Of a stretch of DNA of 64,000 nt, positions 32,635 to 42,286 are shown piece by piece (the stretch's first letter is position 1; every line of letters begins with the position of its first letter). Below the pieces are notes generated by a model, which saw only the letters and a list, made by a program, of their open reading frames with translations, was not told the DNA's origin and did no database searches. This DNA comes from Rhodoferax sp. Lineage in GTDB: Bacteria; Pseudomonadota; Gammaproteobacteria; Burkholderiales; Burkholderiaceae_C. Where the stretch lies: the NCBI RefSeq assembly GCF_018063565.1, contig NZ_JAGPBB010000004.1:1-64000 (forward strand). The letters are read 5' to 3'. The translations under genes and the position numbers were made by a program.

Positions 32635-34095
32635 ATGCTTCAATTGAACTGGAAGAAATTTCGCGCCATGACACTGGTGGGGACACTGGCGAGTACGCTG
32701 TCGGTGGCAGTGTTGCCTGTGGGTTCGGCGTTGGCGCAAGTCCGTGGGTTGCCGGATTTCACCGATCTGGTGGAACAGGTAGGGCCGTCGGTGGTGAACA
32801 TCCGGACGCTCGAGAAAGTCAGTGCGGACTCCCCCCATGGCAACCCGGGTGAGCAGGAGATGCAGGAGTTTTTCCGCCGGTTTGGTCTGCCCATGCCCAA
32901 CATTCCGCGCGCCAATCCGCGTCGTGGACAACCGCAGGACGAGGAGCAGCCACGCGGCGTAGGTTCGGGTTTTGTCCTGACTGCGGACGGCATGATCATG
33001 ACCAACGCGCACGTGGTGGAGGGTGCCGACGAGGTGGTGGTGACGCTGACCGACAAACGTGAGTTCAAGGCCAAGATCATCGGTGCCGACAAACGCAGCG
33101 ATGTCGCCGTGGTCAAGATCGAGGCCACCGGTTTGCCGGCTGTGAAGGTGGGCGACGTGAGCCGTCTCAAGGTGGGTGAGTGGGTGATGGCCATCGGTTC
33201 GCCTTTTGGTCTGGAAAACACCGTGACGGCTGGCATTGTGAGTGCCAAGCAGCGCGACACAGGTGAGTACCTGCCGTTCATTCAGACCGATGTGGCGATC
33301 AATCCTGGCAACTCGGGTGGCCCGCTGATCAACATGCGCGGTGAAGTGGTGGGCATCAACAGCCAGATTTATTCACGCTCGGGTGGGTCCATGGGCATTT
33401 CGTTCTCGATCCCGATGGATGAGGCGGTGCGGGTGAGTGAACAGCTGCGTGCCAGCGGCCGCGTGACGCGGGGTCGCATTGGTGTGCAGATCGGGCAGGT
33501 CAGCAAGGATGTGGCGGAATCCATCGGTCTGGGCAAACCCCAGGGTGCCCTGGTCAGCAGTGTCGAGCCCGGCGCTCCGGCCGACAAGGCGGGGGTGGAG
33601 GCGGGTGACATCATCATCAAGTTTGACGGCAAGCCGGTTGAAAAGTCCAGTGACCTGCCGCGAATTGTGGGTGGCACCAAGCCCGGCACCAAGAGTACCC
33701 TGACGGTGTTTCGCCGTGGCAGCACCAAGGAACTGACGGTGACGGTGGCCGAAATCGAAGCCGAAAAAACCGCCAAAAAAACCGGCAACAAGGAAGAAAC
33801 GCCCAAAACCTCCAAGATTGGCCAGGCCATTGGCCTGGCAGTGAGCGACTTGACCAAGGAGCAAAAGACCGAACTGTCCATTCAGGGTGGGGTGCGTGTC
33901 GACTCTGCTGTGGATAATGCGGCCCGGGCAGGCATCCGGGAGGGTGATGTGGTGATGCAAGTGGGCAACTTCCTGGTGACCGATATCAAATCTTTTGAGA
34001 CCGCGCTGGCCAAGGTGGACAAGTCCAAACCGATCGGCTTGTTGGTGCGACGTGGTGAATTGGCGCAAATTGTGGTGATTCGCCCCGGAAAATAG
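32635..34095 (+). CDS. mucD: Periplasmic serine protease MucD / DegP-like (HtrA)
   Basis: The 486-residue periplasmic protease and chaperone degrades misfolded envelope proteins. A signal peptide ends near ALA (about 34). The trypsin-like triad is H126 (TNAHVV), D156 (RSDVAVVK) and S227 (GNSGGP). Two PDZ domains follow, the first GALVSSVEPGAPADKAGVEAGDIIIKF and the second VDSAVDNAARAGIREGDVVMQV, separated by a lysine-rich linker. An AAGGAAAGG ribosome site precedes the ATG. It closes the rpoE-rseA-rseB-mucD stress operon. Confidence 0.95.
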   Translation: MLQLNWKKFRAMTLVGTLASTLSVAVLPVGSALAQVRGLPDFTDLVEQVGPSVVNIRTLEKVSADSPHGNPGEQEMQEFFRRFGLPMPNIPRANPRRGQPQDEEQPRGVGSGFVLTADGMIMTNAHVVEGADEVVVTLTDKREFKAKIIGADKRSDVAVVKIEATGLPAVKVGDVSRLKVGEWVMAIGSPFGLENTVTAGIVSAKQRDTGEYLPFIQTDVAINPGNSGGPLINMRGEVVGINSQIYSRSGGSMGISFSIPMDEAVRVSEQLRASGRVTRGRIGVQIGQVSKDVAESIGLGKPQGALVSSVEPGAPADKAGVEAGDIIIKFDGKPVEKSSDLPRIVGGTKPGTKSTLTVFRRGSTKELTVTVAEIEAEKTAKKTGNKEETPKTSKIGQAIGLAVSDLTKEQKTELSIQGGVRVDSAVDNAARAGIREGDVVMQVGNFLVTDIKSFETALAKVDKSKPIGLLVRRGELAQIVVIRPGK

Positions 34096-34205
34096 CGTTG
34101 CGGCTGCGTTGATCCCGGGGCAATGCGGTCTGGCTGGACAGCCTGCCGCATGTTTTTGCCTACAATGCGGTACCAGCTTTTGAGTTGCCAATGGCGGTTG
34201 GTGCA

Positions 34206-34236
34206 GGGCGCGTCCAGTCTGATCGCGCCCTTTTTT
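34206..34236 (+). terminator. Intrinsic terminator upstream of lepA
   Basis: GGGCGCG (34206-34212) and CGCGCCC (34224-34230) form a perfect 7-bp stem with an 11-base loop, followed by TTTTTT. It separates the stress operon from lepA. A TACAAT -10-like box lies before it at 34161, so it may also act on a lepA leader. Confidence 0.8.
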
Positions 34237-34267
34237 CTGCTTTCTTATTCTTTTTTCGGCCCCCTGG

Positions 34268-36079
34268 ATGAACCACATCAGAAATTTTTCGATCATTGCC
34301 CATATCGATCACGGCAAGTCGACCCTGGCCGATCGGCTGATCCAGCGCTGTGGTGGTTTGCAGGAGCGCGAAATGGAGGCGCAAGTGCTCGATTCGATGG
34401 ACATCGAAAAAGAGCGCGGCATCACCATCAAGGCGCAAACCGCTGCCCTCAAATACACCGCGCGCGATGGCCAGACCTACAACCTGAACCTGATCGACAC
34501 GCCCGGCCATGTCGACTTCTCGTATGAGGTGAGCCGTTCTTTGTCGGCCTGCGAGGGTGCCCTGCTGGTAGTCGACGCCAGTCAGGGTGTCGAGGCACAA
34601 ACTGTGGCCAACTGCTACACCGCGCTCGACCTGGGTGTGGAAGTGGTGCCCGTACTCAACAAGATGGATCTGCCCAACGCAGATCCTGACAACGCGCGCT
34701 CAGAGATTGAGGACGTGATCGGCATCGACGCTTCTCATGCGATTGCGTGTTCAGCCAAAAGCGGCATGGGCATTGATGACATTCTGGAGGCAGTGATTGC
34801 GCGTATTCCAGCGCCAAAAGGTCAACCCACAGCGGCCTTGCGCGCCATGATCATCGACAGCTGGTTCGATTCGTACGTGGGTGTGGTGATGCTGGTTCGC
34901 GTCGTCGATGGCCGGCTGGCCAAAGGTGAGCGCATCAAACTCATGGCCACCGGTGCCACCTATAACGCCGATGGCCTGGGCGTGTTCACCCCGACGAATC
35001 AGCCGCGCGAGGCGCTTGAAGCCGGCGAGGTGGGTTATGTCATTGCTGGCATTCGTGAGCTGCAAGCGGCCAAGGTGGGCGACACCATCACGCTGATCCG
35101 CCCGGGCACGGGCGGAGCTGCCGCCACCGCCAGCGAGCCACTGCCGGGCTTCAAGGAAATCCAGCCACAGGTGTTTGCCGGCCTGTACCCGACCGAGGCC
35201 AACCAGTACGAAGGCCTGCGCGACAGCCTGGAAAAACTTAAATTAAACGATGCCTCGTTGCACTACGAGCCCGAGGTGAGTCAGGCACTGGGTTTTGGTT
35301 TTCGCTGCGGCTTCTTGGGCCTTTTGCACATGGAGATTGTGCAGGAGCGATTGGAGCGCGAGTTTGACCAGGACCTGATCACCACGGCGCCCAGCGTGGT
35401 CTACCAGGTGCTCAAGGCCGATGGCGAGGTGCAGATGGTGGAAAATCCCAGCAAGATGCCCGACCAGGGGCGCCTGGACGAAATCCGCGAACCGATCGTC
35501 ACGGTGCATCTGTACATGCCGCAGGAGTACGTGGGGCCAGTGATGACGCTGTGCAACCAGAAGCGTGGCGTGCAGCTCAACATGGCCTACAAGGGTCGCC
35601 AGGTTGTGCTGAGCTACGACATGCCGCTGGGCGAGATCGTGATGGACTTCTTTGACAAGCTCAAGAGCGTGAGCCGGGGCTACGCGTCAATGGACTACGA
35701 GTTCAAGGAGTACCGCACTGCGGACGTGGTGAAGGTGGACATTTTGCTCAACGGCGAAAAGGTGGACGCGCTGTCCATCATCGTGCACCGCAGCCAGTCG
35801 CAGTACCGCGGCCGGCAGGTGGTGGCCAAGATGCGTGAAGTGATCTCGCGTCAGATGTACGACGTGGCCATTCAGGCCGCCATCGGTGCCAATGTGATTG
35901 CCCGTGAAACCATCAAGGCGCTGCGCAAGAACGTGATTGCCAAATGCTACGGTGGTGACATTTCACGCAAACGCAAACTGCTAGAGAAACAAAAGGAAGG
36001 CAAGAAGCGCATGAAACAGATCGGCTCGGTCGAGGTGCCACAAGAAGCGTTCCTGGCCATTTTGAAGGTAGATGCGTGA
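34268..36079 (+). CDS. lepA: Elongation factor 4 (LepA)
   Basis: The 603-residue ribosomal GTPase has G1 [15 protein letters not shown]2 around [10 protein letters not shown]3 DTPGHVD, G4 NKMD and G5 SAKSG. The EF4-specific C-terminal domain is seen in [41 protein letters not shown] and the terminal [22 protein letters not shown]. It lies directly upstream of lepB with overlapping stop and start, a conserved pair. Confidence 0.97.
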   Translation: MNHIRNFSIIAHIDHGKSTLADRLIQRCGGLQEREMEAQVLDSMDIEKERGITIKAQTAALKYTARDGQTYNLNLIDTPGHVDFSYEVSRSLSACEGALLVVDASQGVEAQTVANCYTALDLGVEVVPVLNKMDLPNADPDNARSEIEDVIGIDASHAIACSAKSGMGIDDILEAVIARIPAPKGQPTAALRAMIIDSWFDSYVGVVMLVRVVDGRLAKGERIKLMATGATYNADGLGVFTPTNQPREALEAGEVGYVIAGIRELQAAKVGDTITLIRPGTGGAAATASEPLPGFKEIQPQVFAGLYPTEANQYEGLRDSLEKLKLNDASLHYEPEVSQALGFGFRCGFLGLLHMEIVQERLEREFDQDLITTAPSVVYQVLKADGEVQMVENPSKMPDQGRLDEIREPIVTVHLYMPQEYVGPVMTLCNQKRGVQLNMAYKGRQVVLSYDMPLGEIVMDFFDKLKSVSRGYASMDYEFKEYRTADVVKVDILLNGEKVDALSIIVHRSQSQYRGRQVVAKMREVISRQMYDVAIQAAIGANVIARETIKALRKNVIAKCYGGDISRKRKLLEKQKEGKKRMKQIGSVEVPQEAFLAILKVDA

Positions 36080-37044
36080 TGCAAATTTTGACTTCGGCGG
36101 TTCTGGCGGCTTTTGTGGGCTATGTGGGTGCCTGGTACTTTGGCATCCTTGAGGGCAATTTCGCGCTGTTGTTGTTTTTGGCAACGGTGGTCACCGGTTT
36201 GTATTGGCTGGCTGAGCGCTTCTACTTTTTGCCGCAACGCCAACAGGCCGCTGCAGCCCTGCAGGCGCAGGACATTGCGCGCCGGGCCGAACTCTCCAAA
36301 CTCGGCATTGCCAAGGTCGATGGTGACGTGACTGAAGCCAGAAACAAGCTGTTGGCTCAACCCTGGTGGCTGGACTGGACGGCGGGTTTGTTCCCGGTGA
36401 TCATTGCCGTGTTTTTATTGCGTTCGTTCCTGTTTGAACCGTTCAAAATCCCATCCGGCTCGATGATCCCGACGCTGCAAATTGGCGACCTGATTTTGGT
36501 CAACAAGTTTCACTACGGTATCCGGCTGCCTGTGATCAATAGCAAAATCACCGAAGGCAACGCGCCGCAGCGGGGTGATGTGATGGTGTTTCGCTACCCC
36601 CCCAAGCCCAGTCTGGACTACATCAAGCGGGTGGTGGGTGTACCGGGCGATGAGGTGGCTTACCTCAACAAACGGCTGACCATCAATGGCAAACCGGTGG
36701 AAACCAGCACCCTGCCAGAGTTCTTTGACGAAGACAGCATGCGTTACTTCAAGCAATTTGAGGAGACCGTGGGCGACAAGAAGCATGGTGTGCTCAATGA
36801 CGACAACCGCCCGGCTTTTGTACCCGGTGCTGACGAGTTTGAGTTCAAGGGCAATTGCCGCTACAGTGTCGAGGGTGTGATTTGCAAAGTGCCATCCGGG
36901 CATTACTTCATGATGGGCGACAACCGTGACAATTCACTGGATTCGCGCTATTGGGGTTTTGTGCCCGACAAAAATATTGTCGGCCGGGCTTTTTTTGTCT
37001 GGATGAACTTTGGTAACCCAAAACGAATTGGTTCGTTCAACTGA
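36079..37044 (+). CDS. lepB: Signal peptidase I
   Basis: LepB removes signal peptides from exported proteins. The 321-residue protein has an N-terminal membrane segment, a cytoplasmic loop and a second membrane segment (about 101-116). The catalytic serine is S128 in IPSGSMIPTL and the lysine is K183 in DYIKRVVGVPGD; the later MGDNRDNSLDSRYWGFV is box E. The ATG overlaps the lepA stop by one base. DUF4845, rnc and era follow. Confidence 0.96.
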   Translation: MQILTSAVLAAFVGYVGAWYFGILEGNFALLLFLATVVTGLYWLAERFYFLPQRQQAAAALQAQDIARRAELSKLGIAKVDGDVTEARNKLLAQPWWLDWTAGLFPVIIAVFLLRSFLFEPFKIPSGSMIPTLQIGDLILVNKFHYGIRLPVINSKITEGNAPQRGDVMVFRYPPKPSLDYIKRVVGVPGDEVAYLNKRLTINGKPVETSTLPEFFDEDSMRYFKQFEETVGDKKHGVLNDDNRPAFVPGADEFEFKGNCRYSVEGVICKVPSGHYFMMGDNRDNSLDSRYWGFVPDKNIVGRAFFVWMNFGNPKRIGSFN

Positions 37045-37057
37045 ACCGGAGAACAGC

Positions 37058-37417
37058 ATGACCTTACATCGCAAATCCCGCCAGCGCGGCTTGTCATTTA
37101 TCGGACTGGTTTTTGTGGCGGTGGTACTGGCCGCAACCGGTGTGGTCATCGCTCAGGTGGTGCCCACTGCGATTGAGTACCAGGCGATTCTCAAGGCCAC
37201 CCGCAAATCAGCCATCGACGGCGCAACGCCACCGGAGGCGCGCAATGTGTTTGACCGTGCTGCTGCCATCGACAACATCAGCTCCATCAGCGGCAAGGAC
37301 CTGATCATCGGCAAGGAAGCCGACAAAATGGTGGTGTCTTTCTCTTATCAGCGCGAGATCCATCTGGCAGGTCCGGCCTTTCTGACACTCAAGTACGTGG
37401 GTAGCTCCAAGCCGTGA
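37058..37417 (+). CDS. DUF4845 membrane protein
   Basis: The 119-residue protein has one transmembrane helix near the N-terminus (about 13-34, LSFIGLVFVAVVLAATGVVI) and a small periplasmic domain (VPTAIEYQAILKATRKSA, KMVVSFSYQREIHLAGPAFLTLKY). It matches the DUF4845 family, which is found between lepB and rnc in beta- and gammaproteobacteria. Its place suggests a role beside protein export or RNase III, but none is established. The ATG at 37058 has GGAG about 7 bases upstream. Confidence 0.88.
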   Translation: MTLHRKSRQRGLSFIGLVFVAVVLAATGVVIAQVVPTAIEYQAILKATRKSAIDGATPPEARNVFDRAAAIDNISSISGKDLIIGKEADKMVVSFSYQREIHLAGPAFLTLKYVGSSKP

Positions 37418-37436
37418 TGATGTTGCAGGTGAAGGT

Positions 37437-38114
37437 TTGAAGGCCGCCTTGCAGGCGTTGCAGGCGCGCCTGGACTACCTGTTTAATGATCCCCGATTGT
37501 TGTCACGTGCGCTCACCCACCGCAGTTTTTCAACAGATCATAACGAACGCCTGGAGTTTCTGGGTGATTCGGTGCTCGGCTGCTGTGTCGCTGAGCTGTT
37601 GTTTGAGCGCCTGAGCAATCTGCCCGAAGGTGATTTGTCACGGGTTCGGGCCAACCTGGTACGTCAGGACACCCTGCACCAGTTGGCGGTACAAATCGGT
37701 CTGCCGTCGGTGATTTTGCTGGGGGAGGGCGAATTGCGCTCTGGTGGCCAAAAACGACCTTCCATATTGGCCGATGCACTGGAAGCGGTGATTGGTGCGG
37801 TTTATCTGGACGGTGGCTTCACCCAGGCCCGCGCACTGGTGCAGCGACTCTACCAGGGTGTAGAAATCAATCCGGCAATGGCGGCCATCGGCAAGGACCC
37901 CAAGACCGAGCTGCAGGAGTGGCTGCAAGGTCGGCGCATGGCGCTGCCGTCCTACCGGGTTGTGGCTACGCTGGGGGTGTCCCACCAGCAAACTTTTGAT
38001 ATCGAATGTGCGATCGCCGAACTCAAGCTGACCCAGCGGGGTATTGGTGGCTCGCGACGTGCTGGAGAGCAAGCCGCTGCGGCGGCGATGTTGCAAACCC
38101 TGAAAGCGCCATGA
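37437..38114 (+). CDS. rnc: Ribonuclease III
   Basis: This enzyme cleaves double-stranded RNA in rRNA precursors and mRNAs. Its 225 residues contain the catalytic signature [12 protein letters not shown] (E40, D44) and a C-terminal double-stranded RNA-binding domain (about 155-222: [41 protein letters not shown]). No ATG is available in frame after the preceding stop; translation must start at the TTG at 37437, with AGGTG upstream, or at a later TTG. A weak start fits the known need to keep RNase III low. Confidence 0.94.
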   Translation: MKAALQALQARLDYLFNDPRLLSRALTHRSFSTDHNERLEFLGDSVLGCCVAELLFERLSNLPEGDLSRVRANLVRQDTLHQLAVQIGLPSVILLGEGELRSGGQKRPSILADALEAVIGAVYLDGGFTQARALVQRLYQGVEINPAMAAIGKDPKTELQEWLQGRRMALPSYRVVATLGVSHQQTFDIECAIAELKLTQRGIGGSRRAGEQAAAAAMLQTLKAP

Positions 38115-38118
38115 CCCC

Positions 38119-39147
38119 ATGAACACCACCAAAACCATCGCTGTTGCCACCGATGCACCAGGCACGGACGACCCGCAGGGTCTTGAATCCATGCTTGCCG
38201 GTTTGCGCCGGGACATGCGCCCGCCGGGTACGGTACAAGCCGCTGTTGCCGGACATCGTTGCGGCCTGATTGCCATCGTGGGTAAACCCAATGTAGGCAA
38301 ATCCACTTTGCTGAATGCGCTGGTCGGGCAAAAGATCAGCATCACCTCGCGCAAGGCACAAACCACGCGGCACCGCATCACCGGTATCCATACTCTGGGG
38401 GCGACCCAGTTTGTTTTTGTGGATACCCCTGGTTTTCAGACCCTGCATGGCAACGCGCTGAACAAGTCGCTCAACAAAACCGTGGTCGGCGCGGTGGCAG
38501 ATGTCGACCTGATTCTGTTTGTCGTTGAGGCGGGCAGTTTCACCCCGGCTGACGCTCGGGTGTTGGCACTTCTGGGCAAGAGTATCCCCACGCTTCTGGT
38601 TGCCAACAAACTTGACCATGTGCACCGGCGAGGGGATATCGCGCCCTGGTTGCAGGACATGGCGGGCCAACACAGCTTTGCAGAGTACGTGCCGATGTCT
38701 GCCAAAAATGCCAGGGACGTTGAGCGTCTGCTGGGTATTTGTGAAAAATACCTGCCCGAGCAGGCCTGGTGGTATGCCGACGACGAGTTGACCGACCGCA
38801 GCGAACGATTCATGGCCGCCGAGATGGTGCGTGAGAAGCTGTTTCGCCTCACTGGTGATGAGTTGCCTTACACCTCGACGGTGGTGATCGACAAATTTGA
38901 AGAAGAAGCCGGTCGTGGCAAACAAAAGCGCCTGCTGAAAATTGCGGCCACCATTGTGGTGGAGCGCGATGGCCACAAGGCCATGGTGATTGGTGACAAG
39001 GGTGAGCGCATCAAGCGCATCGGCATGGAAACCCGGGTCGAGCTTGAAAAGCTGATGGATGCCAAGGTGTTCATTGAAATGTGGGTCAAGGTGCGCTCGG
39101 GCTGGGCTGATGATGAGGCGCGGGTGCGTTCTTTCGGGTACGAGTAA
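38119..39147 (+). CDS. era: GTPase Era
   Basis: Era couples 16S rRNA maturation to cell division. The 342-residue protein has a GTPase domain (G1 [19 protein letters not shown]3 DTPGFQ, G4 NKLD) and a C-terminal KH domain (VVIDKFEE region, [25 protein letters not shown]). About 45 extra residues precede the GTPase domain compared with E. coli Era. It starts 4 bases after rnc. Confidence 0.96.
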   Translation: MNTTKTIAVATDAPGTDDPQGLESMLAGLRRDMRPPGTVQAAVAGHRCGLIAIVGKPNVGKSTLLNALVGQKISITSRKAQTTRHRITGIHTLGATQFVFVDTPGFQTLHGNALNKSLNKTVVGAVADVDLILFVVEAGSFTPADARVLALLGKSIPTLLVANKLDHVHRRGDIAPWLQDMAGQHSFAEYVPMSAKNARDVERLLGICEKYLPEQAWWYADDELTDRSERFMAAEMVREKLFRLTGDELPYTSTVVIDKFEEEAGRGKQKRLLKIAATIVVERDGHKAMVIGDKGERIKRIGMETRVELEKLMDAKVFIEMWVKVRSGWADDEARVRSFGYE

Positions 39148-39212
39148 CCAGTGGATGGGGGCCGCGTTCGCACGGTGTTGTACAGTTCTCTTTTTATCCA
39201 GAAGGCATTGAA

Positions 39213-39911
39213 ATGGTTCAAACAAGGCAGGATGAGGCGGTGGTGTACGGGACAGAAGATCTGCTGAGCAGCCTCTGTCAATCGGTTACCCGCGTGCTCA
39301 ATGTGGCCACACAATGCCAGATCAGCTACTCCGGCATGGTGCAACGCATCACAAAAACCTGCCTTAAACCCGATATTGGTTGTTTTGTGCTGTTTGATGG
39401 CGGGTTTTCCGGCTTGGTGGTGATCAATTTCTCGGCGCAAACGGCCATGGAGCTTTACGAGAGTTACATGCTCAACATGGGGATGCCTAAAAGTGAACTG
39501 GCCAGTTCGCACACTTCCGACGAAGTCAGTGACATCATGGGTGAGCTGATGAACCAGATTGTGGGTGACTTCACGGGCAAGGTGCGCCGCGAGTTGCAAA
39601 CCCATATCACGCAGAATCAGCCCAAGATGCTGGTGCTCAACAAACAGGTGGTCCTGAGTGTGGACACCCATCTGGACCAACCCGAGTCGCGTCGGGTCAC
39701 TTTTTACACCGGCAAGAACAACATTTTTTATCTTGAGCTGGCGATTGATCACACCGAATTCATCAAGTTGCATGACTTTGAAGCCAACGAAGTGCCTGAC
39801 CCGGATGCACTGATTGCCCAGGCCAGCACCGGTCTTGCGGCCGCCGCTGCCCCCGCCGAGGTGGAGCCCGCAGCCGATCATGAAGCGTTGCTCAAGTCTT
39901 TGGGCATGTAG
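39213..39911 (+). CDS. DUF3334 family protein (CheC/CheX-like fold suspected)
   Basis: This 232-residue soluble protein has no export signal. SHTSDEVSDIMGELMNQIVGDF resembles the EIMNMIxGN helix of CheC/CheX-type chemotaxis phosphatases, and FDGGFSGLVVINF and VVLSVDTHLD could be the flanking strands. This fits the DUF3334 family as I know it. The last 30 residues are an Ala/Glu-rich tail. It sits between era and recO, a position usually empty, with its own AGAAGG ribosome site about 7 bases before the ATG. Phosphatase activity is not shown: the exact catalytic E/N pair cannot be assigned by eye. Confidence 0.6.
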   Translation: MVQTRQDEAVVYGTEDLLSSLCQSVTRVLNVATQCQISYSGMVQRITKTCLKPDIGCFVLFDGGFSGLVVINFSAQTAMELYESYMLNMGMPKSELASSHTSDEVSDIMGELMNQIVGDFTGKVRRELQTHITQNQPKMLVLNKQVVLSVDTHLDQPESRRVTFYTGKNNIFYLELAIDHTEFIKLHDFEANEVPDPDALIAQASTGLAAAAAPAEVEPAADHEALLKSLGM

Positions 39912-39924
39912 AAAGAAATCCACC

Positions 39925-40209
39925 ATGAATGAAACCAATCCGCAGCCAATTGCACCGGACGTGCCGCCGCTGCTTGCATCGGAAGAGCTGCCAGACCGTT
40001 TGTCGGCTGATCCCCGCAGCCGCTATCACCAAGCCAGTGTGTTCGAGCGCGACGTGGGCATTCGCCTCAATGGGAGGGAACTGACCAATGTGGAGGAATA
40101 CTGCCTCAGTGAGGGTTGGGTCAAGGTGCCGGCAGGCAAGACCCGTGACCGCAAGGGCAATCTGCTGCTGATCAAACTGAAAGGCAAGGTGGAGGCGTTT
40201 TATCGCTAG
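39925..40209 (+). CDS. DUF3297 family protein
   Basis: This small 94-residue protein has a proline-rich N-terminus and a conserved core LPDRLSADPRSRYHQASVFERDVGIRLNG...VEEYCLSEGWVKVPAGKTRDRKGNLLLIKLKGKVEAFYR, which matches the DUF3297 family (core abbreviated here). No catalytic motif or membrane segment is seen. The function is unknown. It follows the DUF3334 gene after 13 bases and precedes recO by 3 bases, so the three genes are probably co-transcribed. Confidence 0.85.
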   Translation: MNETNPQPIAPDVPPLLASEELPDRLSADPRSRYHQASVFERDVGIRLNGRELTNVEEYCLSEGWVKVPAGKTRDRKGNLLLIKLKGKVEAFYR

Positions 40210-40212
40210 CCA

Positions 40213-40962
40213 ATGGCCAGCAGACGTTTCTCTGAGGAGCCGGCCTATGTGCTGCACCGTTATGACTGGAGCGAGTCCAGCCTGATCCTGGAGGTGTTCA
40301 CCCGCCACCACGGCCGCATGGCACTGGTGGCCAAGGGGGTGAAGCGCCCAAGTTCGAGCTTTCGGCCAATTTTGCTGCCGCTGCAGCCGCTGCACTTGGC
40401 CTTTGGGGGTGAGGGGGAAATCAGGACCCTGAAGGCCGCCGAATGGCAGGGAGGGCATGTTATGCCGACCGGCGATGCCCTGATGTCGGGGTATTACCTG
40501 AACGAACTGCTGCTCAAGCTGCTGGCGCGCGAGGATGCCCATCCGGTGTTGTTTGATGTCTATGCCAATGTCGTCGAGGTGATTGCCAGCGAACATGGTG
40601 AGGTGCTGGAGTCCGCGCTGCGGGCGTTTGAATTGCTGCTGTTGCGTGAAATCGGTCTGCTGCCCCTGCTTGATGCTCAAACCATGACCTTGCTGGCTTT
40701 GCACCCTGAAGAACACTACAGCCTGGTGCCAGAAGGGGGCTTGCGGCAGACCCATGACAACGACCGTGCCAGTCTGAGTGGCGCGCAATGGGGTGCGCTG
40801 CAACAGGTTTTGGGTGAGCGTGTGCCCTTTACCGCCACCTTGCGGGCCTGCGCTGAGGTGGCTGGCGGACTCAAGCCGCAATTGCGCACGCTGCTGAATT
40901 ACCATTGCGGGGTGGCAAACCTGCAAACCAGACAAGTCATGCTTGACCTGCAGTCGCTGTGA
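40213..40962 (+). CDS. recO: DNA repair protein RecO
   Basis: RecO loads RecA on SSB-coated single strands in the RecFOR pathway. The 249-residue protein has an N-terminal OB fold ([37 protein letters not shown]) and helical C-terminal part ([43 protein letters not shown]). The four-cysteine zinc site is absent, as is usual in betaproteobacteria. pdxJ follows, as in E. coli (era-recO-pdxJ-acpS). Confidence 0.94.
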   Translation: MASRRFSEEPAYVLHRYDWSESSLILEVFTRHHGRMALVAKGVKRPSSSFRPILLPLQPLHLAFGGEGEIRTLKAAEWQGGHVMPTGDALMSGYYLNELLLKLLAREDAHPVLFDVYANVVEVIASEHGEVLESALRAFELLLLREIGLLPLLDAQTMTLLALHPEEHYSLVPEGGLRQTHDNDRASLSGAQWGALQQVLGERVPFTATLRACAEVAGGLKPQLRTLLNYHCGVANLQTRQVMLDLQSL

Positions 40963-41026
40963 CCTCTGCGCCCGCAGCCCGTGTCTGCTCGTTTTGATCA
41001 CGGCGCCCGTCCAAGGTACGACATTT

Positions 41027-41812
41027 ATGACCATATCAACCACAGCCCTCTCTGTCAATCTCAATAAAGTTGCGACCGTGCGCAACACGCGGCACCTCGG
41101 CATTCCCAGTCTGACACGGGCGGCCACCCTGTGCTTGCAGGCCGGGGCCAACGGCATCACGGTGCACCCACGCCCGGATGAGCGGCACATTCGGTCCACC
41201 GATGTGACCGAACTGGCCCAGCTCATGCGCGCCTGGCCGGATCGGGAGTACAACATCGAAGGCAATCCGCTGCACAACCTGATGGATGTCGCCGGGCACC
41301 TGGTGGCGCAGGGGCTGCCATTGCACCAACTGACTTTTGTGCCCGACGGACACGGTCAGTTCACCAGCGACCACGGGTGGCTGTTTCCGGATGATGCGCC
41401 ACGTCTGCGTCCACTGATCGAGCAGGCGCATGCCTGGGGGTTACGTGTCAGCCTTTTCATGGATGCCGAAGTCATGCCCATGGCTGCAGCCCGGTCAGTC
41501 GGGGCTGACCGTGTCGAGCTCTATACCGAACCTTACGCAGCCGCCTGGGGCACGCCGCAACAGACGCCGCAACTGGTGCGTTTTGCCGCCGCCGCACAGG
41601 CCGCGCTCGATGCCGGATTGGGCGTCAACGCCGGGCATGATCTCAATCGTGACAATTTGGCGGCTTTTCTGGCGCGTGTGCCAGGCATCAGTGAGGTCTC
41701 TATCGGCCACGCGCTGATCGCCGACGCATTGGAGTTGGGCTATGAGGCCACGGTCAAGGACTATCTGCGCTGCATCGGACGCGCGCAGCAGTTGCCCTAT
41801 GTGGTTGGCTAA
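41027..41812 (+). CDS. pdxJ: Pyridoxine 5'-phosphate synthase
   Basis: PdxJ condenses 1-deoxyxylulose 5-phosphate with 3-amino-2-oxopropyl phosphate to form pyridoxine phosphate. The 261-residue TIM barrel starts LSVNLNKVATVRNTR and contains ITVHPRPDERHI, NIEGNP, FVPDGHGQFTSDHGW, VELYTEPYA, GVNAGHDLN and EVSIGHALI, all family signatures. The ATG at 41027 is used; the longer frame overlaps recO and adds unrelated residues. Confidence 0.96.
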   Translation: MTISTTALSVNLNKVATVRNTRHLGIPSLTRAATLCLQAGANGITVHPRPDERHIRSTDVTELAQLMRAWPDREYNIEGNPLHNLMDVAGHLVAQGLPLHQLTFVPDGHGQFTSDHGWLFPDDAPRLRPLIEQAHAWGLRVSLFMDAEVMPMAAARSVGADRVELYTEPYAAAWGTPQQTPQLVRFAAAAQAALDAGLGVNAGHDLNRDNLAAFLARVPGISEVSIGHALIADALELGYEATVKDYLRCIGRAQQLPYVVG

Positions 41813-41833
41813 GCCCCGCCGGCAGCGTGCGAC

Positions 41834-42223
41834 ATGATTTACGGTGTAGGCACTGATATTTGTGATGTGCGGCGCATCCAGGCAAGCCTGGAGCGCCATG
41901 GCGAACGCTTTGCCAAAAAGATATTGTCCGACGCCGAGCTGGCAACCTGGCAGCGCCGAAGCGCACGCCGGGGCGAACGTGGGGTGCGTTACCTGGCGAC
42001 CCGGTTCAGCGCCAAAGAGGCGTTCAGCAAGGCCATCGGATTGGGCATGACCCTGCCCATGACCTGGCGGCGCTGCGAAATTGCCAGTCTGCCCACTGGC
42101 CAGCCCGTGATTGTGCTGCACGGTGAATTGAAAAGCTGGTTTGAAGCGCAGGGACTGAGCGCCCACCTTAGCGTCACGGACGAGACGGATTACGCAGCCA
42201 GTTTTTGTGTCGTTGAAAAATGA
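41834..42223 (+). CDS. acpS: Holo-ACP synthase
   Basis: AcpS transfers 4'-phosphopantetheine from CoA to acyl carrier protein. Its 129 residues have the metal-binding aspartate in [12 protein letters not shown] and the glutamate in [14 protein letters not shown], as in all AcpS proteins. It acts on the AcpP encoded at 28120. It ends the pdxJ-acpS pair; a short AT-rich repeat then separates it from nagZ. Confidence 0.95.
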   Translation: MIYGVGTDICDVRRIQASLERHGERFAKKILSDAELATWQRRSARRGERGVRYLATRFSAKEAFSKAIGLGMTLPMTWRRCEIASLPTGQPVIVLHGELKSWFEAQGLSAHLSVTDETDYAASFCVVEK

Positions 42224-42284
42224 ACATAATTGTGCTTTAGCGCATATCCATAAACACTTTTATGCTATAAAAATTAGTTAATCA
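42224..42284 (+). repeat. AT-rich short repeat copy between acpS and nagZ
   Basis: TGTGCTTTAGCGCATATCC, then a second AT-rich arm with TTATGCTATAAAAATTAG, fills the gap. The TTTAGCGC part matches the complement of the GCGCTA core in other copies. It leaves nagZ with no obvious ribosome site. Confidence 0.5.
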
Positions 42285-42286
42285 TC

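Noticed and set aside
38023..39225. 400-codon minus-strand frame over era
   Set aside because: Antisense to the Era GTPase, with no recognisable domain.
39892..41277. 461-codon minus-strand frame over the DUF3297 gene, recO and the start of pdxJ
   Set aside because: Antisense across several conserved genes, with no domain or start signal.
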